IMG/VR virus record: IMGVR_UViG_3300000553_000076
Coordinates: 1 to 44,717 of that record
Direction: 5' to 3' (one strand)
Length of the DNA stretch: 44,717 bases
Source of the DNA: a virus
Shown here: one piece after another, positions 28,679 through 37,559 of the stretch
How positions within the stretch are numbered: position 1 is the stretch's first letter
How the letters are laid out: each line of letters opens with the position of its first letter
Translations under genes and position numbers: made by a program
Notes under the pieces: generated by a model
Told to the model about the DNA's origin: nothing
What the model saw: the letters and a program-made list of their open reading frames with translations, nothing else
Database searches by the model: none

Positions 28679-29041
28679 ATGTCTGACGTAAAAATTAAGA
28701 GTGGCGAACAACCACGTTACTTTGCTTTTAGTGGTGTTAACTCTACTACCGCTACTGGTGCTTCTTCGCCTATCTACAAAGAAAGTCCTTGGAGTACCTT
28801 CCAAGCTATTGTGACTGGTACTGGTACTGTTGGTGCTACTGTTGTAATGCAAGGCTCTAACGAGGATGCTACCTACAACGGTACTAACTCTAACTGGGTA
28901 ACTATCAATACCTTCACGTTGAGTGGTACAACTACCACTACTGATGGATACACATCTGTTAGTACTTGGCGTTATGTTCGTGCTAACGTTACTGCTATCT
29001 CGGGTACTAGTGCTACTGTCCAAGTGATTATGGGCGTTTAA
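28679..29041 (+). CDS. Small virion protein, beta-rich
   Basis: A 120-aa protein (MSDVKIKSGEQPRYFAFSGV, then STWRYVRANVTAISGTSATV). The last part resembles the beta strands of small tail or capsid accessory proteins. GGGAG precedes the ATG at six-base spacing, within the stop region of the gene upstream. Function inferred only from position. Confidence 0.55.
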   Translation: MSDVKIKSGEQPRYFAFSGVNSTTATGASSPIYKESPWSTFQAIVTGTGTVGATVVMQGSNEDATYNGTNSNWVTINTFTLSGTTTTTDGYTSVSTWRYVRANVTAISGTSATVQVIMGV

Positions 29042-29053
29042 TAAGGGGTTGGT

Positions 29054-30745
29054 ATGTCCTCAACGACTTTTACAAGTGGGACAGTAATTGCCTCCACTTG
29101 GCTTAACGACGTCAATAACGCTGTCTACAACACAGTACCTTCTCAAAGTAGTGCTGCTGGTATTTCCTATGCACCTAGTGGCACAGGCGCAGTAACCACT
29201 ACGGTTCAAGCTAAGTTGCAGCAAACTGTTAGCGTTAAGGACTTTGGTGCTGTTGGCGATGGTTCTACTGATGACACAGCGGCTATTCAAGCTGCTTTAA
29301 ATAGTGGTGCTGCTACTATTGTTTTCCCCCCAACATCCAACTATTATAACATTACGTCAGGTTTGTTGGTTAAATCAAATACGACAATTTTTGGATATGG
29401 CGCAACTTTAAAAACCACATCATCATCTGTTTTTAATATGCTTTGGGCGGAAGGTACAACTTCTGCATACATAAGTAATGTAAACATTTTTGGCTTGACA
29501 GTTATTGGCAACGGGGCATCAACTAACGTCAACGGAAATGGCATTGGTGGAACTTATTGCAATAATTTAACTGTGCGTGATTGCAATGTTCAAAATGTTT
29601 GGGGTCAAGGCATATTTTTAGGCGGTGGCGGTATTAACTGCTGTTTTGAAAATAACACTATTTCTGGTGTGTATGGTGATGGCATCCACATTGGAGATCA
29701 AACCAGCGGTCAGATTCTTCAATACGTTTATTTGAACAATAATTATATTTATGGTTCTTACGATGATGGCATTGGAATTACCAATGGCGCACACAATGTT
29801 TGGGTAACAAACAACACCATTGATGGAACTACTGGTGGTGCTGGTATTGATTTGTCTGGCCCTTACAATGTTGTTTGTCAGGGTAACTATGTTCGTAACT
29901 ATGGGCAAATTGGTATTCGTGTTGAATACTTTGGTCAAGATGCTTACGACATTCAAATTTTAAACAACACCATTGATAGCCCTCCAGCTAACCAAGCTGC
30001 TATCAATTTGTATGGGCCTAATAATACTTCTGTTGCTACTCACCAAAATAACCCAATTACTATCATTGGTAACACGGTTCAAGGAATTTTGGCTAGTGGC
30101 ACAGAAGGTTTGTTTATTACTGGTGCAAACAATGTTAGAGTTCAGCAAAACTTGTTTAGCGGTGTAACAACTGGTATTACATTGTCAGGTTTGAATCCAA
30201 CATCATCAGTTGGCCCTGTTCAAAATTGCGACATTAACGACAATACTTTTATTGGATTGGCTACGGCAATCGGATTGTCAAGTGGAAATAACTATTTCAA
30301 AACCTTTAATAATCGTTTTGAATCTGTTACAAATTACATTACAACACCTTACACAACGTATGCGCAGCAACCTACTTTGTGGGAAGCTGACTATCAATTT
30401 GAAAGTGTTTTCTTTAAAGCCGTTTCATTTACGACAACATCGACAACACTAGCTGAAATTGACGCATCTATCAGATTCCAAGGCTACGCTGGTCAAAGGG
30501 TGCAACTTTTTATTTATGCTACTGACACTTCCGGCGCTGGAACTGGAAATTCAACATACACGCTTTACGATACAACCAACAGTCTGACTCTGTTAACTGC
30601 TACTGTAAACAATGGCGCAAGCTACGCATGGGTGTCAACTGGGCAAACAATTCTGTCTCAAAGCGGATTGTTAACTGTTCAATTTGGTAGAACTGCATCT
30701 GGTGGTTCAACAACCATTAAGAGTGCTTATTTGTTAATTGGTTAA
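29054..30745 (+). CDS. Tailspike with pectate-lyase-type beta helix
   Basis: A 563-aa protein. Residues 1-60 (FTSGTVIASTWLNDVNNAVY) form a short attachment domain. SVKDFGAVGDGSTDDTAAIQ (about residues 60-80) is the classic entry to a right-handed beta helix in phage tailspikes, followed by NN-containing rungs up to residue 430 (ITNGAHNVWVTNNTIDGT and similar). A C-terminal beta domain closes the protein. It should bind or degrade a host surface polysaccharide. From about base 29330 the codon use and AT content change, as if the body was exchanged onto a resident attachment domain. Confidence 0.85.
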   Translation: MSSTTFTSGTVIASTWLNDVNNAVYNTVPSQSSAAGISYAPSGTGAVTTTVQAKLQQTVSVKDFGAVGDGSTDDTAAIQAALNSGAATIVFPPTSNYYNITSGLLVKSNTTIFGYGATLKTTSSSVFNMLWAEGTTSAYISNVNIFGLTVIGNGASTNVNGNGIGGTYCNNLTVRDCNVQNVWGQGIFLGGGGINCCFENNTISGVYGDGIHIGDQTSGQILQYVYLNNNYIYGSYDDGIGITNGAHNVWVTNNTIDGTTGGAGIDLSGPYNVVCQGNYVRNYGQIGIRVEYFGQDAYDIQILNNTIDSPPANQAAINLYGPNNTSVATHQNNPITIIGNTVQGILASGTEGLFITGANNVRVQQNLFSGVTTGITLSGLNPTSSVGPVQNCDINDNTFIGLATAIGLSSGNNYFKTFNNRFESVTNYITTPYTTYAQQPTLWEADYQFESVFFKAVSFTTTSTTLAEIDASIRFQGYAGQRVQLFIYATDTSGAGTGNSTYTLYDTTNSLTLLTATVNNGASYAWVSTGQTILSQSGLLTVQFGRTASGGSTTIKSAYLLIG

Positions 30746-30748
30746 TCA

Positions 30749-31696
30749 ATGGCAAATACAAAAATATCAGGATTAAGCTCGGCATCTACCCCATTGTCGG
30801 GTAGTGAGATTGTGCCTTTAAACCAGAGTGGAACAACCGACAGCGTATCTGTTGCCAACTTAACTGCTGGTCGTGCTGTTAGTGGTTTGTCGTTTTCGGC
30901 GGCAACAATTGGCGCACCTTCAAGCACAAATTTAAGCATCCAAGCCAACGGCACAACTTATATAACTGTGCTTGGTGCTGGCACAAATAATGGATTTGTT
31001 GGAATTGCCACAAGTAGCCCTGTTGCTTTGTTAGATGTCAACAACACAAGCGGTGGCACATCTGGTGGCATTCGTATTTATGCGACAGACCAAGCCTACG
31101 CACGATTAAACATTCAAAATGCCAATGGTCAAGCATGGCATCTGGTTGCTGGCAATCCTGGTGCAAGCAATACTGGTTTTGCTATTTATGACGCAACTAA
31201 TTCAGCGACTCGGGCATATTTTGACGCCAGCGGAAACATAACGTTTAATTCTGGAAATCTAGTTCAAGGCACATCAGGTAAAGGCATCAACTTCACAGCC
31301 AACACTCCCGCATCGGGGATGACAAGCCAGAATTTGAATTGGTATGAAGAAGGTACTTGGACAGCAACAGATCAAAGCGGTGCTAGCTTAACTTTTACTG
31401 CTAACCGAACAGCGACTTACATTCGCATTGGCAGTCAAGTGACCGCTTGGTTTGATATTACTTATCCAGCTAACGCCAGCGGCGCTGCCGCAGTAATATC
31501 TTTGCCAATTAAAAACGGCCCAACACATGATGCTTCTGTATGTTGGGGATATATTACCTACGCTACTGCAATAACAGGCGATATTGCGCGTAACCAGTCT
31601 TATTTTTACCCTAGCACTCTTGGTGGCGCAAACGTAACCAATGCAGCTCTTTCTGGTGTTCGGATGATTGGCACAGCCATATACACAACGATTTAA
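30749..31696 (+). CDS. Tail fibre or spike accessory protein
   Basis: A 315-aa protein starting MANTKISGLSSASTPLSGSE, a beginning common in phage fibre proteins (KISxLxxxxxLxGxExVP). The middle carries GTNNGFVGIATSSPVALLDV, typical of fibre stem repeats. The end (YEEGTWTATDQSGASLTFTA) resembles the C-terminal domain of receptor-binding fibres. It begins 3 bp after the first tailspike. Codon use matches the exchanged part of that gene. Confidence 0.75.
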   Translation: MANTKISGLSSASTPLSGSEIVPLNQSGTTDSVSVANLTAGRAVSGLSFSAATIGAPSSTNLSIQANGTTYITVLGAGTNNGFVGIATSSPVALLDVNNTSGGTSGGIRIYATDQAYARLNIQNANGQAWHLVAGNPGASNTGFAIYDATNSATRAYFDASGNITFNSGNLVQGTSGKGINFTANTPASGMTSQNLNWYEEGTWTATDQSGASLTFTANRTATYIRIGSQVTAWFDITYPANASGAAAVISLPIKNGPTHDASVCWGYITYATAITGDIARNQSYFYPSTLGGANVTNAALSGVRMIGTAIYTTI

Positions 31697-31705
31697 GGAA
31701 AACAA

Positions 31706-33070
31706 ATGTCTTTGACCAAAGCAAGCTATTCAATGATTACTGGCGCATCACAGAATGTGCTGGACTATGGTGCTGACCCAACTGGAGCAACTGATAGCAC
31801 AGCGGCTATTGCTGCGGCTATTGCTGTTGGTGGCTGCATTTGGTTTCCTAAAGGCGTTTATAAATGCAACATTACTTTAAGCGGCGCAGAAGGAATTTAT
31901 TTGCTTGGTGAATCAGAAGGTCAATATGGCACTTCTGGCGCACGATTAATACCTGCCAATACGTCATTGCCAGTTGTTAATATGACAACTGATTGCATTA
32001 GTTGCATACTTGAAAATTTTATTATTGATTCAAAACTTGATAGCTCTTATTCAAACACAGGGATTGGTGTGCAGTTATATGCAAGAAGTCCCCATTTCGT
32101 TTGGAGATGTGCTGTTCGCCACATTTTTATTCGTGGTTTCCAAGATGGGTTGGTAATTGATTGTGATATAAATGCAAGTGAAGTATTTGATTGCGATTTT
32201 CAAGACATAGAATGTGTTGGTATTTCACGTTATTCTTTTAAAACCCGAGGCGTTTATAACCGTTTTGGTAAATTATTTGCTACGCAATGCGGTATTTCTG
32301 GCGGTAGTCAACCTACTTCTGATTATGCAATATATCACGATGGTTCTAATTGTTTCTTTGATAGTGTTGTCAGTGATGGTCGTCATTATTGGGCCGGTAC
32401 AGGTGACTTTGTAGGTGTTGCAGTAATTGAGGCAATTTATGGCGCTGGCGTTGGTTCTGGCTATCCAGCAATGGAATTAACTGGAACTGGATACAATACT
32501 TGGGCAAAAGTTCGTATAAATGGCGTGCCAGCGTCTAAGTATTCAATTGGTGTGCGACTTGCTGGAACTGGTCAAACAATAGGTGATATTGTTGTTGAAG
32601 GTGCAAACTATCCAACAACACCTGTATTGTTTGCCAATGGGTCAACAGGTATTCTTGGAAACGCTACTCAACCAAGTTCAGCAACTAAAGCGGCTCAACC
32701 TGCTGGCTGGAGCTTTACTGGTAGCGTTAGTGACATTATTTCTGGCGCTGGCCCTGCACCTTTCCCATATCTTTTTAAAGATGCTTGGGACGGCACAAGT
32801 TTTATTGTTCCTAATGGCGTTTGGAACTTAGTTCTTAATCCCAATGCTTCTCCATTAGCATCTGGTAATTTAACAATGCCTCAGACTAATCCTCCTTTGG
32901 ATGGTCAAGTGTTGCGTATTTCAACAACCAAAACTATTACGTCTATGACGTTTACAACAACTGGTAGCTATTCTTTCTGGAGCGGTGCAACTATTACGCA
33001 ATCTTTTTCGGCTGGTGCAGCAGTAGGATTTATTTTCCGAGCAGCCGATAACAAATGGTATCCAAACTAA
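31706..33070 (+). CDS. Second tailspike with pectate-lyase-type beta helix
   Basis: A 454-aa protein. NVLDYGADPTGATDSTAAIA (residues 16-35) is the beta-helix entry motif, and the helix rungs follow (ENFIIDSKLDSSYSNTG). The last 90 residues (GVWNLVLNPNASPLASGNLT) form a separate domain. It lacks a long attachment domain, so it may assemble on another fibre. AAGGAA precedes the ATG. Two tailspikes suggest binding of more than one surface glycan. Confidence 0.8.
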   Translation: MSLTKASYSMITGASQNVLDYGADPTGATDSTAAIAAAIAVGGCIWFPKGVYKCNITLSGAEGIYLLGESEGQYGTSGARLIPANTSLPVVNMTTDCISCILENFIIDSKLDSSYSNTGIGVQLYARSPHFVWRCAVRHIFIRGFQDGLVIDCDINASEVFDCDFQDIECVGISRYSFKTRGVYNRFGKLFATQCGISGGSQPTSDYAIYHDGSNCFFDSVVSDGRHYWAGTGDFVGVAVIEAIYGAGVGSGYPAMELTGTGYNTWAKVRINGVPASKYSIGVRLAGTGQTIGDIVVEGANYPTTPVLFANGSTGILGNATQPSSATKAAQPAGWSFTGSVSDIISGAGPAPFPYLFKDAWDGTSFIVPNGVWNLVLNPNASPLASGNLTMPQTNPPLDGQVLRISTTKTITSMTFTTTGSYSFWSGATITQSFSAGAAVGFIFRAADNKWYPN

Positions 33071-33072
33071 TC

Positions 33073-33456
33073 ATGGCTATCACTTATAAATGGTCAATCC
33101 CTAAAATGACGGTGAACAACGCCGCTGACGGTGTTGTAATCTACGCCGATTGGCTATGTGTCGGTACGGATGACGTAAACAATTTGACCGCTGCGGCTGC
33201 TGGTACGGCTAAGTTGGGTGAGCCAGCAAACCCGTTTACACCTTATGCAGACTTGCAACCTGAGCAAGTTTTAGCTTGGTGCTTTGAGCCTGTAACTTAC
33301 ACTTTGGTTGATGATATTCGTAACACAACCACTACAATTACGACTAATCTGCAACCAGACACAGAAGCCCAAGTAGCGGGTCAATTAGCTCGTCAACTGG
33401 CTGCTATTGCTGCTAACCCACCTCTGCCTTGGATTAAACAGGAAACAACATCATGA
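33073..33456 (+). CDS. Phage protein next to fibre genes
   Basis: A 127-aa protein starting MAITYKWSIPKMTVNNAADG; the frame extends 6 codons upstream but the ATG at 33073 is the better start. VVIYADWLCVGTDDVNNLTA and the Ala-rich end (QVAGQLARQLAAIAANPPLP) are familiar from small phage genes placed beside tail fibres. Function unknown; chaperone or virion component are both possible. Confidence 0.6.
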   Translation: MAITYKWSIPKMTVNNAADGVVIYADWLCVGTDDVNNLTAAAAGTAKLGEPANPFTPYADLQPEQVLAWCFEPVTYTLVDDIRNTTTTITTNLQPDTEAQVAGQLARQLAAIAANPPLPWIKQETTS

Positions 33457-33740
33457 GCAATCCTTTAAACGTTACATACGTTGACCTTGTTGGACCAACA
33501 ATATCTGCTGCTTGGTTAAATGCAGTTAGTGCTGCTGCATTAGCTGTAGAGGGAACTACTCCCACAAACATTACATCTACGTCTGGTCAAACAGTGTTTA
33601 CTGTTCCTAGTAGCGCAGTAGGTATTGTTTACATAAACGGTATCTACCAAATACCTGGAGTTAGTTTTAGCCGTACTAACAGTACTACCATTACTTTTAG
33701 TGCTGGTGTTCCTCTTAACGCTATCGTTACTGTGTTGTGA
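33453..33740 (+). CDS. Small fibre-like protein
   Basis: A 95-aa protein. PTISAAWLNAVSAAALAVEG resembles the attachment segment TVIASTWLNDVNNAVYNTV of the first tailspike, and the rest (GQTVFTVPSSAVGIVYINGI) is a small beta domain found at fibre tips. It looks like a shortened fibre holding an attachment and an end domain. It overlaps the previous gene by 4 bp. Confidence 0.6.
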   Translation: MSNPLNVTYVDLVGPTISAAWLNAVSAAALAVEGTTPTNITSTSGQTVFTVPSSAVGIVYINGIYQIPGVSFSRTNSTTITFSAGVPLNAIVTVL

Positions 33741-33747
33741 GGTTGAC

Positions 33748-33981
33748 ATGGAAAACACTACAACCGTTAGCCACGAACAGATCTACGAACGACTTATTAA
33801 AGTTGAAGCTAAAGTAGATGCTATTGAGAAGAACACTAAAGAACTTATTGAAGCATTTTCTGCTCTTAAAGGTGCTTTAAAAGTTCTAGATTGGATTGCT
33901 TCTTTAGCTAAACCCATTGGCATCATTACTGTGGTTGTAGGCAGCATTGCTGTAGCTTGGCATTCCTTAACAGGAAAGTAA
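33748..33981 (+). CDS. XhlA-like holin-associated membrane protein
   Basis: A 77-aa protein starting MENTTTVSHEQIYERLIKVE; GAGG lies five bases before the ATG, so the longer frame is rejected. A short coiled coil (VEAKVDAIEKNTKELIEAFS) is followed by one C-terminal transmembrane helix (IGIITVVVGSIAVAW). That is the plan of haemolysin XhlA-type phage proteins, which act with holin and endolysin. It opens the lysis cassette. Confidence 0.7.
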   Translation: MENTTTVSHEQIYERLIKVEAKVDAIEKNTKELIEAFSALKGALKVLDWIASLAKPIGIITVVVGSIAVAWHSLTGK

Positions 33982-34006
33982 GTTAAATTAATTTAGAGGA
34001 ATCAAA

Positions 34007-34516
34007 ATGATTGATCCCATAACAGCCCTAGCAGCGATACAGTCTGCCGTTAAGCTTGTCAAGAAGATGAGTCAGACGGTAGATGACGTTAATTCGCTTG
34101 GGCCTGTATTGGGCAAATATTTTGATGCTAAGAACAACGGTGTTCAAGTAATTAAAGAAGCTAAAGATTCGGGCAATGCCTCTAACATGAGCATTGCTAT
34201 TCAAATTGAAATGGCTTTAGAACAAGCTAAACAGTTTGAGTCTGAGCTTCAAATGTTATTCATGCAAGCTGGCAAAGTAGATGTTTGGAACAAGATTAAG
34301 TCTCGTGCTGGTGAGATGGACAAAGCTGACAAGTATGCTGAACAAGCAGCTAAAGACCGAGCTAAGAAACAAAAAGAAGAACAAGAAGAGTTTTTTATTA
34401 TTGGTCTTGTACTTGTGTTAGTTCTTGTGCTTGGCTATGTAGGCTATTTGTTTATTGAAGAAAGTGTTGACTATGCTAAAAAGAATAGCCATCCTACTCA
34501 TCATACTAAGCATTGA
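34007..34516 (+). CDS. Membrane protein with coiled coil in the lysis region
   Basis: A 169-aa protein. MIDPITALAAIQSAVKLVKK at the start is familiar from phages with similar lysis regions (cyanophages, pelagiphages). Helical charged segments follow, then one transmembrane helix (FFIIGLVLVLVLVLGYVGYL, residues 128-150) and a His-rich end (HPTHHTKH). AGAGGA precedes the ATG. A holin-related or tail-assembly role are both possible. Confidence 0.6.
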   Translation: MIDPITALAAIQSAVKLVKKMSQTVDDVNSLGPVLGKYFDAKNNGVQVIKEAKDSGNASNMSIAIQIEMALEQAKQFESELQMLFMQAGKVDVWNKIKSRAGEMDKADKYAEQAAKDRAKKQKEEQEEFFIIGLVLVLVLVLGYVGYLFIEESVDYAKKNSHPTHHTKH

Positions 34517-34694
34517 TGGTTGTTCTGATAGGTATCGGTATACCTGTCAAGACTTTGATCATTTCCAAGATCCCGAGTGTCAGCGTCCTAAATGTTTGTT
34601 TACACAGACATGTCCTGACTATTTAGTTGCACCAGTACTGGAGAAACAAGTTGAATCTGTTCAGCAACCACCCAGAACACAAACTAACCGCTGA
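34473..34694 (+). CDS. Small lipoprotein of the lysis region
   Basis: A 73-aa protein starting MLKRIAILLIILSIDGCSDR, a lipoprotein signal with the modified Cys17. The mature part YTCQDFDHFQDPECQRPKCL, then TCPDYL, has four further Cys. I recall this pattern from small phage proteins beside the MIDP-type gene. It overlaps the gene upstream by 44 bp in another frame. It would be anchored on the periplasmic side of a membrane. Function unknown. Confidence 0.6.
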   Translation: MLKRIAILLIILSIDGCSDRYRYTCQDFDHFQDPECQRPKCLFTQTCPDYLVAPVLEKQVESVQQPPRTQTNR

Positions 34695-35169
34695 AGAAAT
34701 AGAAGTCCGTATTTGGGCTATTGTGGTGCTTTGCATCACTGGTATTCTGTTCTTTATTGTTATCTGTCTCTTGTATTCTGTTACGTTTGTGGTGCAGCCA
34801 ATCAAGGCTATGGCTCCTATAGACCAGGCTTACACCAAGATGCTTAACGACATTGTGTTGTTGTTGGTTGGTGGTATTGGAGGCATTGTTGGTAAACGAG
34901 TTGCTGGTGGTGTAGCTGGTACGTTAGCTGGTGTTAAACAAGCTACTAACCCAACACCACAACTATGTGTAGCTCAACCAATGAGCTACTACCCACAACC
35001 TAATCAACCAGTTAACAATACGTTTGGAGCTATGCCTACGTTTGTTAACCCAGAGTTTGATGAGTCGTGGAGAGCACCTCCACCTCCTACAACATCTTCA
35101 GATCATCTACATCCTGAACGAGAAGAGATAGCGGCTGAAAGAGCTGCTGCATCAAAGGAAACAGAATGA
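34651..35169 (+). CDS. Two-helix membrane protein of the lysis region
   Basis: A 172-aa protein starting at TTG (34651), which has GGAG at seven-base spacing; a TTG at 34627 lacks one. Two transmembrane segments are visible (IWAIVVLCITGILFFIVICL and DIVLLLVGGIGGIVGK). The tail is Pro/Gln-rich and then charged. NHPEHKLTAEEIEVRIWAI is a start I recall from several phage holin-like proteins. It may be the holin. It overlaps the lipoprotein gene by 44 bp. Confidence 0.6.
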   Translation: MNLFSNHPEHKLTAEEIEVRIWAIVVLCITGILFFIVICLLYSVTFVVQPIKAMAPIDQAYTKMLNDIVLLLVGGIGGIVGKRVAGGVAGTLAGVKQATNPTPQLCVAQPMSYYPQPNQPVNNTFGAMPTFVNPEFDESWRAPPPPTTSSDHLHPEREEIAAERAAASKETE

Positions 35170-35747
35170 CTTGGTTCTTTACTTTCTTCAGTGATTTGTT
35201 TTACATCTTAGCTCTAGTTGCATTGGTTGGTGGTGTAGCTTTATACGGTGTTAGCTATTTAGCTAAACTGTTACCTGTTATTGCTACCTATGCTTTGCTT
35301 ATGCAAATAGGTGGAGTTGTATTAGCTTTAAGTGGAGGCTACTACGTTGCAGACCATAGAGGTTATGAACGTCGTGTAGCTGAAGATAAAGCAGAGATTG
35401 ATAGGTTAAATGCTGAAGCTAGAGCTAAAGAAGCAGAACTAGCCCAAACATTAAAAGATAAAACTGCAGCACTTAGAAAGGCTAACAATGCTATTCAAGC
35501 CAAAAAGACTGATATTGTTAAGCGCATTGACTCTGGCGAGTTGCGCTTCCCCTCCACCTGTGGTGTACAAACCAGTACAGATGCCGGAACTGCCGGAGGA
35601 GATACAAAAGATGGAACCGAATCTGAACGACAGGCTCTTAAAGATATTGTCTCTATCGCAGCAGAAGGCGACACAGCCATTACCAAGCTCAACGCCTGTA
35701 TCGACACCTACAACGCAGTAAAGGATAAGGTCAATGTTAAACAGTGA
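35166..35747 (+). CDS. i-spanin (Rz-like), with two N-terminal membrane segments
   Basis: A 193-aa protein. Two hydrophobic segments (residues 7-30 and 35-60) anchor it in the inner membrane. A coiled coil follows (YERRVAEDKAEIDRLNAEAR, then KEAELAQTLKDKTAALRKAN), as in Rz. The gene contains the o-spanin in another frame and overlaps the endolysin gene by 14 bp. With its partner it should fuse inner and outer membranes in the last step of lysis. Lambda Rz has one segment only, so the first hairpin is unusual. Confidence 0.8.
   Translation: MTWFFTFFSDLFYILALVALVGGVALYGVSYLAKLLPVIATYALLMQIGGVVLALSGGYYVADHRGYERRVAEDKAEIDRLNAEARAKEAELAQTLKDKTAALRKANNAIQAKKTDIVKRIDSGELRFPSTCGVQTSTDAGTAGGDTKDGTESERQALKDIVSIAAEGDTAITKLNACIDTYNAVKDKVNVKQ
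35488..35721 (+). CDS. o-spanin (Rz1-like) nested in the i-spanin gene
   Basis: A 77-aa lipoprotein in a different frame, wholly inside the i-spanin gene. The signal MLFKPKRLILLSALTLASC ends in a lipobox with Cys19, followed by the proline-rich stretch ASPPPVVYKPVQMPELPEE typical of Rz1. AAAGG lies six bases before the ATG. Nested Rz/Rz1 pairs are known from lambda and many other phages of Gram-negative hosts. Confidence 0.85.
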   Translation: MLFKPKRLILLSALTLASCASPPPVVYKPVQMPELPEEIQKMEPNLNDRLLKILSLSQQKATQPLPSSTPVSTPTTQ

Positions 35748-36333
35748 TCAACTCCAAAAGTTAGGGATTAGTCCCGCATGGGTTGATGGTTTAAACAAAA
35801 CCTTTGACCGCTTTAACATTTCTACACCTCACCAACAAGCTATGTTTATTGGTCAGTGTGGGCATGAGTGTGCTAACTTTAAAATCTTAGAAGAGAACTT
35901 AAACTACAAAGCAGCTACCTTAATGAAGCTGTGGCCTAAACGTTTTCCTACTTTAGAGATTGCTAACCAGTATGCCGGAAACCCAAAAAAGATTGCCAAC
36001 ATGGTTTACGCAAACCGAATGGGAAACCGTGAAGAAGCTTCTGGAGACGGGTTTCGTTTTCGAGGAAGGGGTTGCGTTCAGCTTACCGGCCACGCAAATT
36101 ATTATCACGCCGGACAAGCCCTTGGATTCGATTTTGTCATGCACCCAGAACTAATAGCTACACCTGAATACGCTGCTTTGACTGCTGGATGGTTTTGGGA
36201 CACTCACAAATTAAATGCACCTGCTGATGCTTGGGACTTTGTGAAGTGTACAAAAATTATTAATGGTGGGACAATTGGACTTGATGAACGCCGTAAACAT
36301 GCGGAGCAAGCTCTTGTTGTTTTAAACGGATAA
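35734..36333 (+). CDS. Endolysin, glycoside hydrolase family 19
   Basis: A 199-aa enzyme. MFIGQCGHECANFKILEENL contains the catalytic Glu45 in the HE context of GH19, and the second acidic residue lies in LEENLNY. FRFRGRGCVQLTGHANYY and MVYANRMGNREEASGDG are hallmarks of GH19 phage endolysins. It cuts the glycan strand of peptidoglycan. There is no signal peptide, so release depends on the holin. It overlaps the i-spanin gene by 14 bp. Confidence 0.92.
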   Translation: MLNSDQLQKLGISPAWVDGLNKTFDRFNISTPHQQAMFIGQCGHECANFKILEENLNYKAATLMKLWPKRFPTLEIANQYAGNPKKIANMVYANRMGNREEASGDGFRFRGRGCVQLTGHANYYHAGQALGFDFVMHPELIATPEYAALTAGWFWDTHKLNAPADAWDFVKCTKIINGGTIGLDERRKHAEQALVVLNG

Positions 36334-36364
36334 TAGCTGTACACTCTGTTATTAGGAACATTTT

Positions 36365-36775
36365 ATGTCTTACAGATCTAGATGGGACAATGGTTCCTGG
36401 CTAGTTATATGTGACCAGTGCGGTCGCAAATACAAAGAAAGTGAGTTACGGTTACGTTGGGACGGACTTATGGTCTGCCAAGGTGACTGGGAACCTCGTC
36501 AACCTCAAGACTACGTACACGGTGTTGCTGATATTCAGACACCACCATTCGTTAGATCAGAGCAGCAAGATCAATTTATTTTTGTATGTGACCTCATTGG
36601 TATCAATGGGGTTGCAGACTATGGCGTAGCTGATTGTGCTGCTGCTAACAAAGATAACGGATACCGTCCTGTGTGTACCCTAGAGGGTTCATACGCTATA
36701 CCTAGCTCAGGTATTCCTGGCTGTATGGTTCCTAGTAAGATAGCTCCAGGCTTAAACAGCTTCCTTATTGGATAA
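36365..36775 (+). CDS. Zinc-ribbon-type phage structural protein
   Basis: A 136-aa protein. Residues 16-38 hold CDQCGRKYKESELRLRWDGL followed by MVC, a possible zinc knuckle with a CxxC pair and a later Cys. The text DWEPRQPQDYVHGVADIQTP is one I recall from tail-region genes of several phages. The second half is a small Gly/Ala-rich domain. AGGAAC precedes the ATG, in TGTTATTAGGAACA, a relative of the recurrent palindrome. Confidence 0.65.
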   Translation: MSYRSRWDNGSWLVICDQCGRKYKESELRLRWDGLMVCQGDWEPRQPQDYVHGVADIQTPPFVRSEQQDQFIFVCDLIGINGVADYGVADCAAANKDNGYRPVCTLEGSYAIPSSGIPGCMVPSKIAPGLNSFLIG

Positions 36776-36780
36776 ACAAC

Positions 36781-37557
36781 ATGAGTTCTACCTACAGTAT
36801 TAGCAGCAGTCAAATCATATCCCTAGCATTAGGTCGGTTAGGTGTTCTTGAAATTGGAGATACTCCTGATTCAAACACCTACGCTAATGCTTTGATGGCT
36901 CTTAACTTGCTCATTAAACAAGCAAGTATTGATGGTCTTAAGCTGTGGAAGATCTCTGAGTTGATTATACCGACTACAGCTAATCAAACTACATACACAC
37001 TGGGTGGATCTTCTTCTACGTTGATGTATGACTCATTGAATCCTACGGTGGCTATTACTGACAAACCTTTGAAGATCATTCAAGGGTTCTACCGTAACAT
37101 CCAAGTGTCTCCTCCTATTGATACGCCTGTATTACTTGTATCTAAACAAGAGTACAACGTATTGGGATCTAAGTTCTCTACTGGTACTGCTAACACTTTG
37201 TTCTACGATCCACGTAGCACATACGGTGTGTTGTATGTGTACTTGACTCCTGACCTTAACTCGCAGACTAACATTCAGTTGCACGTAATTGCTCAGATGC
37301 CTATCAATGACGTTACCTTAAACACTGGTACGTCTACTGATACTCCTGACTTTCCTATTGAGTGGCAGAACTATTTGGTCTGGGGACTAGCTGATGAGCT
37401 GTCTATGCAGTACGGTGTTCCTATGAACTATCGTCAAGAAATTATGCAACGTGCTGCTATGTACAAAGAGAAGCTGTCTGATTGGGACGTTGAAGCTTCT
37501 AGTACTTTCTTTATGCCTGAATTTAGGTCTACCAACACTAACTCTTACGGACGGTAA
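36781..37557 (+). CDS. Tail adaptor, P22 gp4 / tubular A-like
   Basis: A 258-aa protein starting MSSTYSISSSQIISLALGRL. LMALNLLIKQASIDGLKLWK is the helical core of gp4/gp11-type adaptors, and DFPIEWQNYLVWGLADELSM with QRAAMYKEKLSDWDVEASST ends it. It should form a ring below the portal and keep DNA in the head. It lies next to the hub gene. Confidence 0.85.
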   Translation: MSSTYSISSSQIISLALGRLGVLEIGDTPDSNTYANALMALNLLIKQASIDGLKLWKISELIIPTTANQTTYTLGGSSSTLMYDSLNPTVAITDKPLKIIQGFYRNIQVSPPIDTPVLLVSKQEYNVLGSKFSTGTANTLFYDPRSTYGVLYVYLTPDLNSQTNIQLHVIAQMPINDVTLNTGTSTDTPDFPIEWQNYLVWGLADELSMQYGVPMNYRQEIMQRAAMYKEKLSDWDVEASSTFFMPEFRSTNTNSYGR

Positions 37558-37559
37558 GC

